From CADEDH01 sp047974625 (lineage in GTDB: Bacteria; Actinomycetota; Acidimicrobiia; Acidimicrobiales; SZUA-35): a stretch of DNA of 64,000 nucleotides. The number at the start of each line of letters is the position of its first letter. Within the stretch, counting starts at the first letter, position 1. The position numbers were made by a program, and so were the translations under genes. Of the stretch, positions 23,593 to 32,670 are shown one piece after another. Below the pieces are notes generated by a model that saw only the letters and a list, made by a program, of their open reading frames with translations, searched no databases and had not been told where the DNA came from. The stretch lies in the NCBI GenBank assembly GCA_047974625.1, contig JBKECK010000030.1, positions 1-64,000 of the forward strand. Direction: 5' to 3'.

Positions 23593-24393
23593 TCAGGACG
23601 TGACGACGGCTCCCATCCGTTCGGCGTCTCGTTCGGCCTTGCTCTTGGCCGACATCTCGGCGATCTCGTCCACCTCGTGGTCGGTGAATCCGGCCATCTT
23701 GCGGAACTCCCGGGCGAGGCGGATCGGAGCGTCCGGCTCCTCGCCCCGCTGACCCCGGAAGTTGAACAGACCGTCGACCACCCGCTGGAACTCGAGAGCC
23801 CGGGCCCGGCGATCGGGGTCGTTGGCGGTCACCTCACGCAGCCAGCGCGACCCCATCTTCACGTGGGTCACCTCGTCGGCGAGCATGTAGTCCTCGCAGT
23901 AGGTGAGCACGGGGTCCACCATCTCCATCCCGAAGTCTCGCATCTGGGTGAACACGTCGATGGCGAGGCCCTCGAGCGCCCGATTCACCCCGGCCAGACG
24001 GAACAAGGCATCGTCATGGCAGGCCGCTTCGAACAGTGTGGTCGCCTCGGCGTACTCTCCGAGCTCGCCGCCCATGTGCTCGGCCAACTTCACCGAGATC
24101 TCGCAGTGACGGGCCTCGTCCCAGCATTGGCGGGCCATGTCGAGCTTGAGCTCGTAGGGCACCTCATCGGTGCCGAAGTCGAACGCGGTGCGACCGGCCC
24201 CCTCCAACGCCTGGACCTCACCGACGAAGATGCCGTGCATCCGCCGACGGGCCCGTTCGGCCGCGTCGGGGGCGGCGGGATCGACATGAGCCACCACGTC
24301 GGTGTTGCGCATGTCGGACATTCGGCGTTCGGTGTCGATCCGATGGAACCGGGTGTCTCGGGCGAGCGAGGAAGGCGAGATATGAGTACGCAT
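23593..24393 (-). CDS. Ferritin-like di-iron protein (DUF455-type)
   Basis: The ATG at 24393 (MRTHISPSS) follows TAGGAG by 5 nt, giving 266 residues. The four-helix ferritin-like metal motifs are visible: EVQALEGAGR, then CWDEARHCE (ExxH), then a second pair around VFTQMRDF and EDYMLADEVTHVK (ExxH). DUF455 relatives are uncharacterised di-iron proteins. No partner gene is adjacent. Confidence 0.72.
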   Translation of the reverse strand: MRTHISPSSLARDTRFHRIDTERRMSDMRNTDVVAHVDPAAPDAAERARRRMHGIFVGEVQALEGAGRTAFDFGTDEVPYELKLDMARQCWDEARHCEISVKLAEHMGGELGEYAEATTLFEAACHDDALFRLAGVNRALEGLAIDVFTQMRDFGMEMVDPVLTYCEDYMLADEVTHVKMGSRWLREVTANDPDRRARALEFQRVVDGLFNFRGQRGEEPDAPIRLAREFRKMAGFTDHEVDEIAEMSAKSKAERDAERMGAVVTS

Positions 24394-24582
24394 GTGAACT
24401 CCTACCGGGACACCGGCCCTGGCCACCCGCCGCTGGCGGGAAACGGATTGTCCGTGGCCGTTGGGCGGGCCTGCCCGGCTTGCGATCTGCTTTAGATTGT
24501 AGTCATCACCTCGTGACTGCCGCCACATCGATCCAGGTTCGGGGGCCCACGCCCGGGCCCCGGGACGGGCCGGCCGGCCCAC

Positions 24583-25896
24583 TCAGACGATCCGGCCCCG
24601 GTGGTCGGGATGGACGATGGCCAACAGCCGACGCTCCCGTTCCCCCAGGTCAGCACCGGCGAGACGGGCGGCGCCGTGCTCGGTGACCACCCAGTCGGCC
24701 AGGGAGCGGGCCACGGTGACCGGTCGCCCGTTGGTGATCTCCGGCACCAGTCGCGACACCCGACCTCGACCCGCCGTGGACGGCAGGGCGACGATGCCCA
24801 CACCGCCCGGGGCGAGCTGGGCGGCCACGGCGAAATCGGGTTGGCCGCCGGGACCCGACACGACCCTGCTGGCCGCCACCTCGGCGTTGACCCCACCGTC
24901 GAGGGCCACCTCGATGGCCGAGTTGATGGCGGTGAACCGCGCCTGGCGGGCCAGCACCGGGACGCCGTGGCTGTAGTTCGAGGCCGCCATCCAGATGTCG
25001 TCCCGACCCCGCACCCACTGGTACAGGGCCTCCGAACCGACCAGGGCGGCGGCCACATGCCGTCCCGGATCGAGGGTCTTGGCCGCTCCGGTGACAACAC
25101 CCCGTTCGATCAGGTCGATGGCCCCGTCACCGAGCATGCCCGAGTGGATCCCGAGGTCTTCCCGGTCGCCGAGGGCGGCTAGGACCGCGTCCGGGATGGC
25201 CCCGATGCCGTACTCGAGGGTGGCCCGCTCCGGTATCAGCGGGGCCACGTGGGCAGCGATCAGGGTGGCCGTGTCGTTGGGTTCGGACGGGGGCAGGGCG
25301 AGCAGCGGGTGATCCACCTCGACCAGGGCGTCGAAGTCGGCCCGGTCGCACTCGGTCACCCCGAGGGTGTAGGGCATGGCCGGGTTGACCTCGGCGATGA
25401 CCAGGGGAGCCGACCGGACCACCTCGGCGGTGCTGCCCCCGAGCACACCGAGGCTGAAGCGACCGTCGGGCCCCGGCAGGCCGACCTGGACGAGGGCCAC
25501 GTCCACGGCGAGGGGTCCGCCGGGGCGGAGCAGGCCAGCGAACTGTGAGGAGTAGGCGGGCACGACCCTCAGGGCGTCCGGATCCAGCCGCCGGAGGGGC
25601 TCCAGGGCCGGGGACGCCTGCAGGCTGGCGTGACGGAACGGCCCGCCCGGTCGTTGGAAGGTGGCCAACGGCTCGTAGAGGTAGTCGGTCACCGTCTCGA
25701 TGGAGGTCCACCGGTCGGGCTGATCGGCCAGGGCGCCGACCAGGGCGGTGGGGACGGCTCCGAAGGGGGCCACGTACACCCGGGCCCCGTCGGGGATCAG
25801 GTCCAGGGCCCCGGCCAGGCTGGTGGCCGTGCCCGGTCGGTGGTGATGCCGGGGCGGGAGCTGGGCGGCGAGATCGGCGGCGGACTCGGGGATCAC
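24583..25896 (-). CDS. Acetyl-CoA hydrolase/CoA-transferase family protein
   Basis: The GTG at 25896 overlaps the dapE stop (GTGA) and starts a 437-residue protein (VIPESAADLAAQLPPR). Family I CoA-transferase features include RVYVAPFGAVPTALVGALAD, VDVALVQVGLPGPDGRFSLG, the likely catalytic-Glu region ATLEYGIGAIPDAV near 245, IHSGMLGDGAIDLIE, and PSTAGRGRVSRLV. It probably exchanges CoA between short acids (acetate, propionate or 4-hydroxybutyrate type). The coupling to dapE may hint at succinyl-CoA recycling, but that is speculation. Confidence 0.82.
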   Translation of the reverse strand: MIPESAADLAAQLPPRHHHRPGTATSLAGALDLIPDGARVYVAPFGAVPTALVGALADQPDRWTSIETVTDYLYEPLATFQRPGGPFRHASLQASPALEPLRRLDPDALRVVPAYSSQFAGLLRPGGPLAVDVALVQVGLPGPDGRFSLGVLGGSTAEVVRSAPLVIAEVNPAMPYTLGVTECDRADFDALVEVDHPLLALPPSEPNDTATLIAAHVAPLIPERATLEYGIGAIPDAVLAALGDREDLGIHSGMLGDGAIDLIERGVVTGAAKTLDPGRHVAAALVGSEALYQWVRGRDDIWMAASNYSHGVPVLARQARFTAINSAIEVALDGGVNAEVAASRVVSGPGGQPDFAVAAQLAPGGVGIVALPSTAGRGRVSRLVPEITNGRPVTVARSLADWVVTEHGAARLAGADLGERERRLLAIVHPDHRGRIV

Positions 25897-27011
25897 GGTG
25901 CCACCCCCTCGCCCGGGCCGGGGTCGGTGATGAGTCGCCGGAGCGCCCGGTGGCATCGCTCCAGCGGCGCCCGCCCGAGGCGTTCGTCGGCGGTGTGGGC
26001 CAGGGTCGGCTCCCCCGGCCCGAAGTTGGTGGCCGGAACGCCGATGGCGTCGAAGCGGGCCACGTCGGTCCAGCCGAGCTTGGCCCGGACGGGTAGGTCG
26101 TTGTCGGCCACCAACCTGGCCAGCAGGGGGTGGTCGAGTGAGGGCCGACAGGCCGGCGAGGCGTCGACGACCTCCAGCCGGTCACCCGCGTCAAGCCACG
26201 GCGATACCAGGTCCCGCACGAACCGTTCAGCGTCGGCGGCGCTGCGGTCGGGGGCGTAGCGGAGGTGGAGCCGCAGCATCGCCCGGTCCGGCACCACGTT
26301 GCCACCCACGCCGCCCTCCACCGCCACGGCCTGGAGCGCCTCCCGGTACTCGCAGCCGTCGATCACGGGTCGGCGGTGCTGGTGATCGGCCACCGCGGTG
26401 AGGATCGGTCCGAGCCGGTGTATGGCGTTGCGACCCATCCACGGTCGGGCCGTGTGGGCCCGCTCTCCGGCCAGGGTCAGCTCGAAGCGCATCGCCCCCT
26501 GGCAACCGGCCTCGATCTGGGCGTCGGTGGGTTCACCGAGGACGGCGCAGTCGCCGGACAGCAGGTCGGGCCGCTCGGCGATGATCTCGTTGAGGCCGTT
26601 GTGCTCTTGGGCCACCTCCTCGCGGGCGTAGAACACGTAGCTGACGTCCACGACCGGTTCGGCCACCGAGCGGGCGAGGTGGAGCATCACGGCCAGGCCC
26701 CCTTTCATGTCGGTCGACCCGAGCCCCCAGAGAACATCGCCGTCGATCCGGGCGGTGCCGTTCCCGGCCGCGGCCACGGTGTCGGTGTGACCGACGAGCA
26801 GGATCCGTTGGGACCGTTCCAGGTCGGTCCGCGCGACCAGATTGTCGCCGATGCGTTCCACCTGGAGGTGGCCGAGCGGTCGGAGCTGCTGTTCCAACCA
26901 GTCGACGAAGGGCTCCTCGTGGAACGACTCGGACGGCCGGTCGACCAGATCGGCGGTCACCGTGAGCAGGTCGGCCTCGGCCGGGACGGGGGGAGGGGAC
27001 ACGTGGGGCAC
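25893..27011 (-). CDS. dapE: Succinyl-diaminopimelate desuccinylase
   Basis: An M20-family di-zinc peptidase of about 372 residues. Metal and catalytic motifs are LLVGHTDTVAA, LGSTDMKGGLAV, YAREEVAQEHNG and LGEPTDAQIEAGCQG. The C-terminal His region is ATNFGPGEPTLAHTADE. It removes succinate from N-succinyl-LL-DAP in lysine and peptidoglycan synthesis. dapD, dapC and dapF lie within 6 kb, which supports the DAP assignment over a generic M20 enzyme. The start is uncertain: GTG at 27011 or at 27002, neither with a good Shine-Dalgarno. Confidence 0.88.
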   Translation of the reverse strand: MPHVSPPPVPAEADLLTVTADLVDRPSESFHEEPFVDWLEQQLRPLGHLQVERIGDNLVARTDLERSQRILLVGHTDTVAAAGNGTARIDGDVLWGLGSTDMKGGLAVMLHLARSVAEPVVDVSYVFYAREEVAQEHNGLNEIIAERPDLLSGDCAVLGEPTDAQIEAGCQGAMRFELTLAGERAHTARPWMGRNAIHRLGPILTAVADHQHRRPVIDGCEYREALQAVAVEGGVGGNVVPDRAMLRLHLRYAPDRSAADAERFVRDLVSPWLDAGDRLEVVDASPACRPSLDHPLLARLVADNDLPVRAKLGWTDVARFDAIGVPATNFGPGEPTLAHTADERLGRAPLERCHRALRRLITDPGPGEGVAP

Positions 27012-27259
27012 CCGGAGACGGTAGCGTGCCCGACCCGACCGGATGGAGCCCGTCCCCACCGTCCCGAACCGCCGGTCGGCCCGGCGGGCCGCCGGCGGCT
27101 GGTCCGGCCGGATCAGGCCGGTGGGGCCCAACCGACCGGCTCGTGGAACCCGGTTGGCGCTACCGTGGACTAGCGCCGGAGTGGTTCCGGCCCGGCCCGG
27201 ACCAGTTCACGGCCCACCTCCCGGTTCGGGAGGGCGGCAAGCCACCATCGGAGCCAACA

Positions 27260-27604
27260 TTGTCCGTCACCGACACCCCCACCACACCAGCGTCGAGACC
27301 GACGATCACCGAGGACGAGGCGGCGCGGGGGTTCAGCCGATCCATCATGGTGTCGGCGATCCGCTGCACCCTGACCTACGTCGTCCTGCCCTTCATCGCC
27401 CCGCTCATCGGCCTGGCCTCCGGGGTGGGACCGGTGATCGGCCTGGTCGTCGGGGTGGTGGCCATCGTGTCCAACGTGTTCAGCATCCGGCGGTTCTGGC
27501 GGGCCGATCATCGGTGGAAGAAGCCGGTGACGGTGCTCCACCTGTCGGTCATCACCCTTCTGCTCATCCTGATGGCTGAGGACCTGATCACCCTGTTCGG
27601 ATGA
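27260..27604 (+). CDS. Small membrane protein of unknown function
   Basis: GGAG at 27250-27253 points to a TTG start at 27260 (SVTDTPTTPASRPTITED), giving 114 residues. Three hydrophobic segments follow (TLTYVVLPFIAPLIGLASG, VIGLVVGVVAIVSNVFSI, VLHLSVITLLLILMAEDL). No family is recognised. Its stop overlaps the ATG of the DUF454 gene (ATGA), so the two membrane proteins are co-translated. Confidence 0.65.
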   Translation: MSVTDTPTTPASRPTITEDEAARGFSRSIMVSAIRCTLTYVVLPFIAPLIGLASGVGPVIGLVVGVVAIVSNVFSIRRFWRADHRWKKPVTVLHLSVITLLLILMAEDLITLFG

Positions 27605-28023
27605 CGGGCCCCATCCTCGGCTCGGGGGTCAGGGTCCTGTGGATCCTGACCGGCCTGCTCTTGGTGGCCATCGGTGGTGTCGGCATCGTGGTTCCGGGCC
27701 TGCCGACCACCGGATTCATGGTTGCCGCGGCCTGGTGTTTCTCCCGTTCGAGCCCCCGGCTGGAGCGCTGGCTGCTCGGCCTGCCCGGGGTGGGTCCCCT
27801 GGTGACCGATTACCGGGCCGGGCTGGGTATGCCACGAAGAGCCAAGATCATCGCCTCGGCCTCCATCGCCCTCGCCGTCGGTGTCAGCGCCGGCCTGGTC
27901 ATCGAACCACCGCCGGTGCGGATCCTCGTCGCCCTCCTGGGTGCGGTAGGGGTCTGGTACGTCTGTCTGCGGGTTCCCACCCGGGAGCAGGTGCTGGCCG
28001 GTCGCGGCCAACCGGTGCGGTAG
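27601..28023 (+). CDS. DUF454 (YbaN-like) membrane protein
   Basis: A 140-residue protein with the family signature VVPGLPTTGFMVAAAWCFSR near 30-50 and RLERWLLGLPGVGPLVTDYR. It has about four TM helices. The function of DUF454 is unknown. It is coupled to the preceding small membrane protein. Confidence 0.82.
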   Translation: MTGPILGSGVRVLWILTGLLLVAIGGVGIVVPGLPTTGFMVAAAWCFSRSSPRLERWLLGLPGVGPLVTDYRAGLGMPRRAKIIASASIALAVGVSAGLVIEPPPVRILVALLGAVGVWYVCLRVPTREQVLAGRGQPVR

Positions 28024-28055
28024 ACCCCGAAACCCGGCCGACCCGAACCGGCGGG

Positions 28056-29018
28056 TCAGGTGTTGGCGTGGAGGGCGGCGTTGAGCTCCACCGTGGCCCC
28101 TCGGCGGGGCACGGCTTCCACCCCGCCGGTCATCGAGTTCCGCCGGAACAGCAGCCCGTTCGCCCCCGACAGCGTTCCCGCCTTGGTCGAACTGCCGTCG
28201 GGCAGCACGGTGAGCTTGGTGCCGGCGGTCACATACAACCCGGCTTCGACCACACAGTCGTCGCCGAGGCTGATCCCGATCCCGGCGTTGGCGCCGATCA
28301 GGCAGCGCTCCCCCACCGAGATCACCTCCTTGCCACCCCCCGACAGGGTGCCCATGATCGAGGCTCCACCGCCGAGGTCGGAGCCGTCGCCCACCACCAC
28401 GCCAGCCGAGATCCGGCCCTCCACCATCGAGGCGCCCAGGGTCCCGGCGTTGAAGTTGCAGAAGCCCTCGTGCATCACGGTGGTGCCCGAGGCTAGGTGG
28501 GCGCCGAGCCGGACCCGGTCGGCGTCGGCGATCCGGACGCCGGAGGGGACCACGTAGTCGACCATGCGAGGGAACTTGTCGACCCCGTACACCGTCACCC
28601 GGGCCCCGGGGTCTGAGGCGGTGAGGGCGGCCCGGACCGACTCGAAGTCGTCGACCGGGCACGGGCCGAAGCTGGTCCACACCACATTGGTAAGGACGCC
28701 GAAGATCCCGTCGACGGACAGCCCGTGCGGGACGACCAGCCGGTGCGACAGCAGGTGGAGCCGAAGGTAGGCGTCGGCTGGATCAGCGGGGGCGGCGTCC
28801 AGGTCGATCACCGTGCGAATCAGCCGGCGTTCGACCCCACGCCGGGGGTCGGACCCCGCGGCGGCGGCCAGACGCTCGGGCCAGTCCGACGCGGCCTCGG
28901 CTTCGCCCAGGGCCGGGGCCGGATACCAGGCGTCGAGCACCGTTCCGTCTGCGGTCACCGTGGCCAGGCCGTCGGCCCATGCGGTACGGGAGGTTGCGGA
29001 GGCTTCGCCATCGGTCAT
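28056..29018 (-). CDS. dapD: 2,3,4,5-tetrahydropyridine-2,6-dicarboxylate N-succinyltransferase
   Basis: A 320-residue left-handed beta-helix acyltransferase of the actinobacterial DapD type. It has an N-terminal domain (VDGIFGVLTNVVWTSFGPCP), hexapeptide repeats from about 165, EGFCNFNAGTLGASMVEGRIS in pieces, GGASIMGTLSGGG and GANAGIGISLGDDC. It succinylates tetrahydrodipicolinate in DAP synthesis. The ATG at 29018 is preferred; a GTG two codons earlier is possible. Confidence 0.92.
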   Translation of the reverse strand: MTDGEASATSRTAWADGLATVTADGTVLDAWYPAPALGEAEAASDWPERLAAAAGSDPRRGVERRLIRTVIDLDAAPADPADAYLRLHLLSHRLVVPHGLSVDGIFGVLTNVVWTSFGPCPVDDFESVRAALTASDPGARVTVYGVDKFPRMVDYVVPSGVRIADADRVRLGAHLASGTTVMHEGFCNFNAGTLGASMVEGRISAGVVVGDGSDLGGGASIMGTLSGGGKEVISVGERCLIGANAGIGISLGDDCVVEAGLYVTAGTKLTVLPDGSSTKAGTLSGANGLLFRRNSMTGGVEAVPRRGATVELNAALHANT

Positions 29019-29111
29019 CGGCACAGCCTACGCGGCCGTCACCCCGCCCACCCTGGGTTTGGGCCCCGGGCGATGAGGCCTCGGCCGAAGAGCCGACGAC
29101 ACAGGCCCGGG

Positions 29112-30239
29112 TCAGGCGCCGGGCGCCACCCCGGGGTCGAGGCCGACCCGGGCCGCGGCCAGTGCCAACTGGTCGTCAGGCTGGACCACGGCGATCCGGA
29201 CGTGGCCGGCCCCCTGGGGACCGTAGAACTCACCGGGGCTGACCAGGACACCGGCCCGGCGGGCGAGCTCCTCGGCGAACGCCCAGGCGTCACCGCCGGG
29301 GGCGGGGGCCCACAGGTAGAACCCGCCGGCGGGAAGCGGGGCGGTGACCCCCAGCTCGGCCACGATGCTCCGGGCTACCCGGAGGCGGTGCTGGTACCGG
29401 GCCCGCTGCTCGTCCACGTGGGCCTCGTCGCCGAGGGCGGCGACCGCGGCGGCCTGGGCTGGTCCGGGCTGCATGAACCCGGCGTGCTTGCGCACCTCGG
29501 ACAGGTAGTGGATCACCTCCGGGTCACCGGCGTAGAACCCGGACCGCAACCCGGCCAGGTTCGACCGCTTGGACAGTGAATGGACGGCCACGACGCCGTC
29601 GAGGCCGTGTTCGAGGATCGAGTGGGGTGGGCCGTCCCAGGTGAAGGCCACATAACACTCGTCCGACATGACCAGGACCCCGCGATCGCGCCCCCAGCGG
29701 GCGGCGGCGCCCAGATCGTCCAGGCCCCCGGCCGGGTTCCCCGGTGTGTTGACCCACAGGCACAGGGCCCGATCGGCGTCGGCCGGCTCGATGGCGTCGA
29801 GCCTGATCCGCCACCGGTCGTCCACCGGTACCGGCACCGCCCGGCACCCGGCCAGGGTTGCCCCCATGGCGTAGCTCGGGTAGCTGATCGCCGGGTACAG
29901 CACGGTGTCGCGCTCCGGCGCCCGCAGCTTCAGCCAGTGGGGCAGACCGGCCACGAACTCCTTGGATCCGATGGTGGCCCGTACGTCAGCCTCTGACAGG
30001 TCGGTCCCGACCAGCCTGTTCAGCCAGTGGGCGCAGGCGGCCCGGAAGGCGTGGGTGCCGATCGAGGGGGGGTAGCCCCGTTCGGTGTCCGACGACGCCA
30101 AGGCCTCAACCACCACGGCGGGGGGCGGGTCGATCGGGGTCCCGATCGACAGGTCGATCACCCCGCCGGGGTGCTTATCGGCGATGGCCTCTAGGCCCGC
30201 CAACCGGTCGTAGGGATAGGGAGGGGGCACAAAGCCCAT
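29112..30239 (-). CDS. dapC: Succinyldiaminopimelate transaminase
   Basis: A 375-residue fold-type I PLP aminotransferase. The PLP lysine is in VAVHSLSKRSNLAGLR near 225. Supporting motifs are PAISYPSYAMGATLAG, LWVNTPGNPAGGL, and the final Arg in VRIAVVQPDDQL. The neighbourhood (dapD downstream, dapF upstream) supports DapC. Its ATG directly abuts the hflX stop, so it is part of the dapF-hflX-dapC operon. Confidence 0.88.
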   Translation of the reverse strand: MGFVPPPYPYDRLAGLEAIADKHPGGVIDLSIGTPIDPPPAVVVEALASSDTERGYPPSIGTHAFRAACAHWLNRLVGTDLSEADVRATIGSKEFVAGLPHWLKLRAPERDTVLYPAISYPSYAMGATLAGCRAVPVPVDDRWRIRLDAIEPADADRALCLWVNTPGNPAGGLDDLGAAARWGRDRGVLVMSDECYVAFTWDGPPHSILEHGLDGVVAVHSLSKRSNLAGLRSGFYAGDPEVIHYLSEVRKHAGFMQPGPAQAAAVAALGDEAHVDEQRARYQHRLRVARSIVAELGVTAPLPAGGFYLWAPAPGGDAWAFAEELARRAGVLVSPGEFYGPQGAGHVRIAVVQPDDQLALAAARVGLDPGVAPGA

Positions 30240-31727
30240 TCAGCCGACCTCCTCGGAAGCAGGGGTGTCTGGGGACCGTTCGGGCCGGGGCTCGGCCTCG
30301 GGGCCGGACGGATCGGGACCGGGGGGCGCGGGGTCGGCGTCCACGATGAAGTCGGCCAGGCGGCTGACCGAGGCGTCGTCCAACGACGCCCGGATCCGCA
30401 TGCCCGCCTCCTCGGTGACCGAGTCGAGCACCTCGCCTTCACGGTGGACCGCGGCCAGGGCGTCGCCCCGGGCCCACGGCACGAACAGCTCGACCTCGTT
30501 GCTGGCCGCCCGCAACGCCCGACCCACGGCGTCCAAGAAGTCGTCGATCCCGTCCCCGGTGGCGGCCGACACGGCCACAGAACCGGGGTTGTTGGCCGCC
30601 AACCGGGCCGCGGCTTCGGGGGCCAGGTCGGCTTTGTTGAACACGAGCATCTGGGGGACCTCGGCCGCCCCGATCCCGGCCAGGACCTCGGCCACCGCGG
30701 TCATGTGGGCGTCGGGGTCGGGCGCCGACGCGTCGACGACGTGCACGGCGAGGTCGGAGCCGACCACCCCTTCCAGGGTGGACTTGAACGCCTCGACCAG
30801 CTGGTGGGGCAGCTTCTTCACGAACCCGACGGTGTCGGTGAGCAGGATCTGCTCGCCCCCGGGTAGCTGCAACCGCCGGGTCACCGGATCGAGGGTGGCG
30901 AAGAGACGGTCCTCGACCAGGACGTCGGATCCGGTGAGGGCCCGCAGCAGGGACGACTTCCCGGCGTTGGTGTAGCCGACGATCGAGACGGTCTTGAACG
31001 GTGACCGGCGCCGGGCCTTGCGCTGGTTGGCCCGCAGGGCAGTGATCCGGGCGAGGTCCCGTTCCAGCTTGTGCATCCGGCGCACCAGGCGCCGGCGGTC
31101 CACCTCGAGCTGGGTCTCCCCCGGGCCCCGGGTACCGATGCCGCCTCCCTGCTGGCTGAAGTTCCGCTTGCCCCGCAGGCGGGGCAGCCGGTAGCGGAGC
31201 TGGGCCAGCTCCACCTGGGTCTTGCCCTCGGCCGAGCTGGCGTGCTGGGCGAAGATGTCGAGGATCACGGCGGTGCGGTCGAGGGCGGTGCGCTGCAGGA
31301 TCCGTTCGAGGTTGTACTGCTGGGCCGGGGTGAGCTCGTCGTCGAACACCACGGTGTCGGAGTCGACGGCGAGGGAGGCATCGAGGATCTCGGTGACCTT
31401 GCCCCGCCCGACGAAGGTGGCCGGATCGGGCCGGTCCCGACGTTGGACGACCCGGTCTATGGCGTCGGCGCCGGCCGTGTCGACCAGGGCCTCGAGCTCG
31501 TCCAGGGAGGCCTCGGTGTCCTCCTGTTCCTGACCGGCCCGGGTCATGCCGACCAGCACGATCCGCTCCCGGAAGCTGCGGTCGAACAGGCCGTCCTCGG
31601 CCCCGCCGAACTCACCGAAGGCACCACGGTGCCCCTCGTCCCCGCCGGCGTCCCCGTCCGGGACGTCCAGCCCGGGACCGTCGGGGCCGGCACCGTCGCC
31701 GTCGACACCGCCCGGCTGGGAGGTCAT
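30240..31727 (-). CDS. hflX: GTPase HflX
   Basis: A 495-residue ribosome-splitting GTPase. It has an HflX N-terminal domain (MTRAGQEQEDTEASLDELE, FVGRGKVTEI, TPAQQYNLERIL), a helical region, and a G domain with SIVGYTNAGKSSLLRAL near 250, LTDTVGFVKKLPHQLVEAF and LVFNKADL. An acidic extension of about 40 residues at the N-terminus and a Pro-rich tail are lineage features. The start overlaps the dapF stop (ATGA). Confidence 0.94.
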   Translation of the reverse strand: MTSQPGGVDGDGAGPDGPGLDVPDGDAGGDEGHRGAFGEFGGAEDGLFDRSFRERIVLVGMTRAGQEQEDTEASLDELEALVDTAGADAIDRVVQRRDRPDPATFVGRGKVTEILDASLAVDSDTVVFDDELTPAQQYNLERILQRTALDRTAVILDIFAQHASSAEGKTQVELAQLRYRLPRLRGKRNFSQQGGGIGTRGPGETQLEVDRRRLVRRMHKLERDLARITALRANQRKARRRSPFKTVSIVGYTNAGKSSLLRALTGSDVLVEDRLFATLDPVTRRLQLPGGEQILLTDTVGFVKKLPHQLVEAFKSTLEGVVGSDLAVHVVDASAPDPDAHMTAVAEVLAGIGAAEVPQMLVFNKADLAPEAAARLAANNPGSVAVSAATGDGIDDFLDAVGRALRAASNEVELFVPWARGDALAAVHREGEVLDSVTEEAGMRIRASLDDASVSRLADFIVDADPAPPGPDPSGPEAEPRPERSPDTPASEEVG

Positions 31728-32572
31728 CTCCGGCCGATCTCGACGGTGGCAATCCGCGTTGCCGGGCCGCTCAGGCGGACAAGGGCCCCGGCCCCGCCGG
31801 GAGCAGCCAACTCGACCCCGACCTCACCGCCGGGCATCCGCACCACGACCCGTTCGTCGACCAGCCCCCACCGGTGGGCGGCCCACGCCGCGGCGCTGGC
31901 CCCGGTGCCGCAGGCCTCGGTGATGCCGACGCCGCGTTCCCAGACCCGCAGGTCGATCCGGCCACGGTCGGCCACCTCGATGATCTCCAGGTTGATCCCC
32001 TCGGGGTAGGAGGCCTCGACCACCGGTCCGACCTTCGCCAGGTCGACCGGGTCGACCGGGCCGACCATGGCCACCAGGTGGGGGTTGCCGATGTCCACGC
32101 CGACCTGCCGTTCGACGGCGAGGCCGAGGGCGTCGAACCCAGGGTACGGCTCGGGGCCGGGCCGGGCCGACCCGAGATCGACCGTCACCGATCGGGTGGT
32201 TGGGTCGTCGGGCCACACCGTCGGTTCGACCACGACCAGCCGATCACCGGCGTCGGTGTGGATCAGGTGATGGGTGCGGCCAGTGGCCTCGTGGAGGGCC
32301 TGGCCCAGGCACCGGAGCCCGTTGCCGGACAGTTCGGCCCGGCTCCCGTCCGCGTTCCACAACACCATCGTCCACCCGGGGGTCTCCCCGGCGCCGGCGG
32401 CGTCACCGTCCCGATCGGGAACGACCGTGATGACCCCGTCGGCTCCGACCCCGCGGTGGCGGTGGCACCAGGCGACCGCCTCGGCCGGGGTGACGGGCAC
32501 GGCCGGGTCAACGGCGACGAGGAAATCGTTGCCTATGCCGTGGTGCTTGGTGAGCGTGAGGCTGGAGGTCAT
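31724..32572 (-). CDS. dapF: Diaminopimelate epimerase
   Basis: A 282-residue cofactor-independent racemase. Both catalytic cysteines are visible: LSGNGLRCLGQ near 90 and EACGTGASAAAWA near 228. The start is TKHHGIGNDFLVAVD, the family N-terminus. It converts LL-DAP to meso-DAP for lysine and peptidoglycan. miaA precedes it and hflX overlaps its end. Confidence 0.95.
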   Translation of the reverse strand: MTSSLTLTKHHGIGNDFLVAVDPAVPVTPAEAVAWCHRHRGVGADGVITVVPDRDGDAAGAGETPGWTMVLWNADGSRAELSGNGLRCLGQALHEATGRTHHLIHTDAGDRLVVVEPTVWPDDPTTRSVTVDLGSARPGPEPYPGFDALGLAVERQVGVDIGNPHLVAMVGPVDPVDLAKVGPVVEASYPEGINLEIIEVADRGRIDLRVWERGVGITEACGTGASAAAWAAHRWGLVDERVVVRMPGGEVGVELAAPGGAGALVRLSGPATRIATVEIGRR

Positions 32573-32670
32573 GGGGTTGGGTTCGTCCGGGACGGGAGCG
32601 AGGGGGCCGGTGCGGGCCGGTCAAGGACAACAAATCTACCGTCCCGACCGGGCGGCACAGGGCCGGAGAT

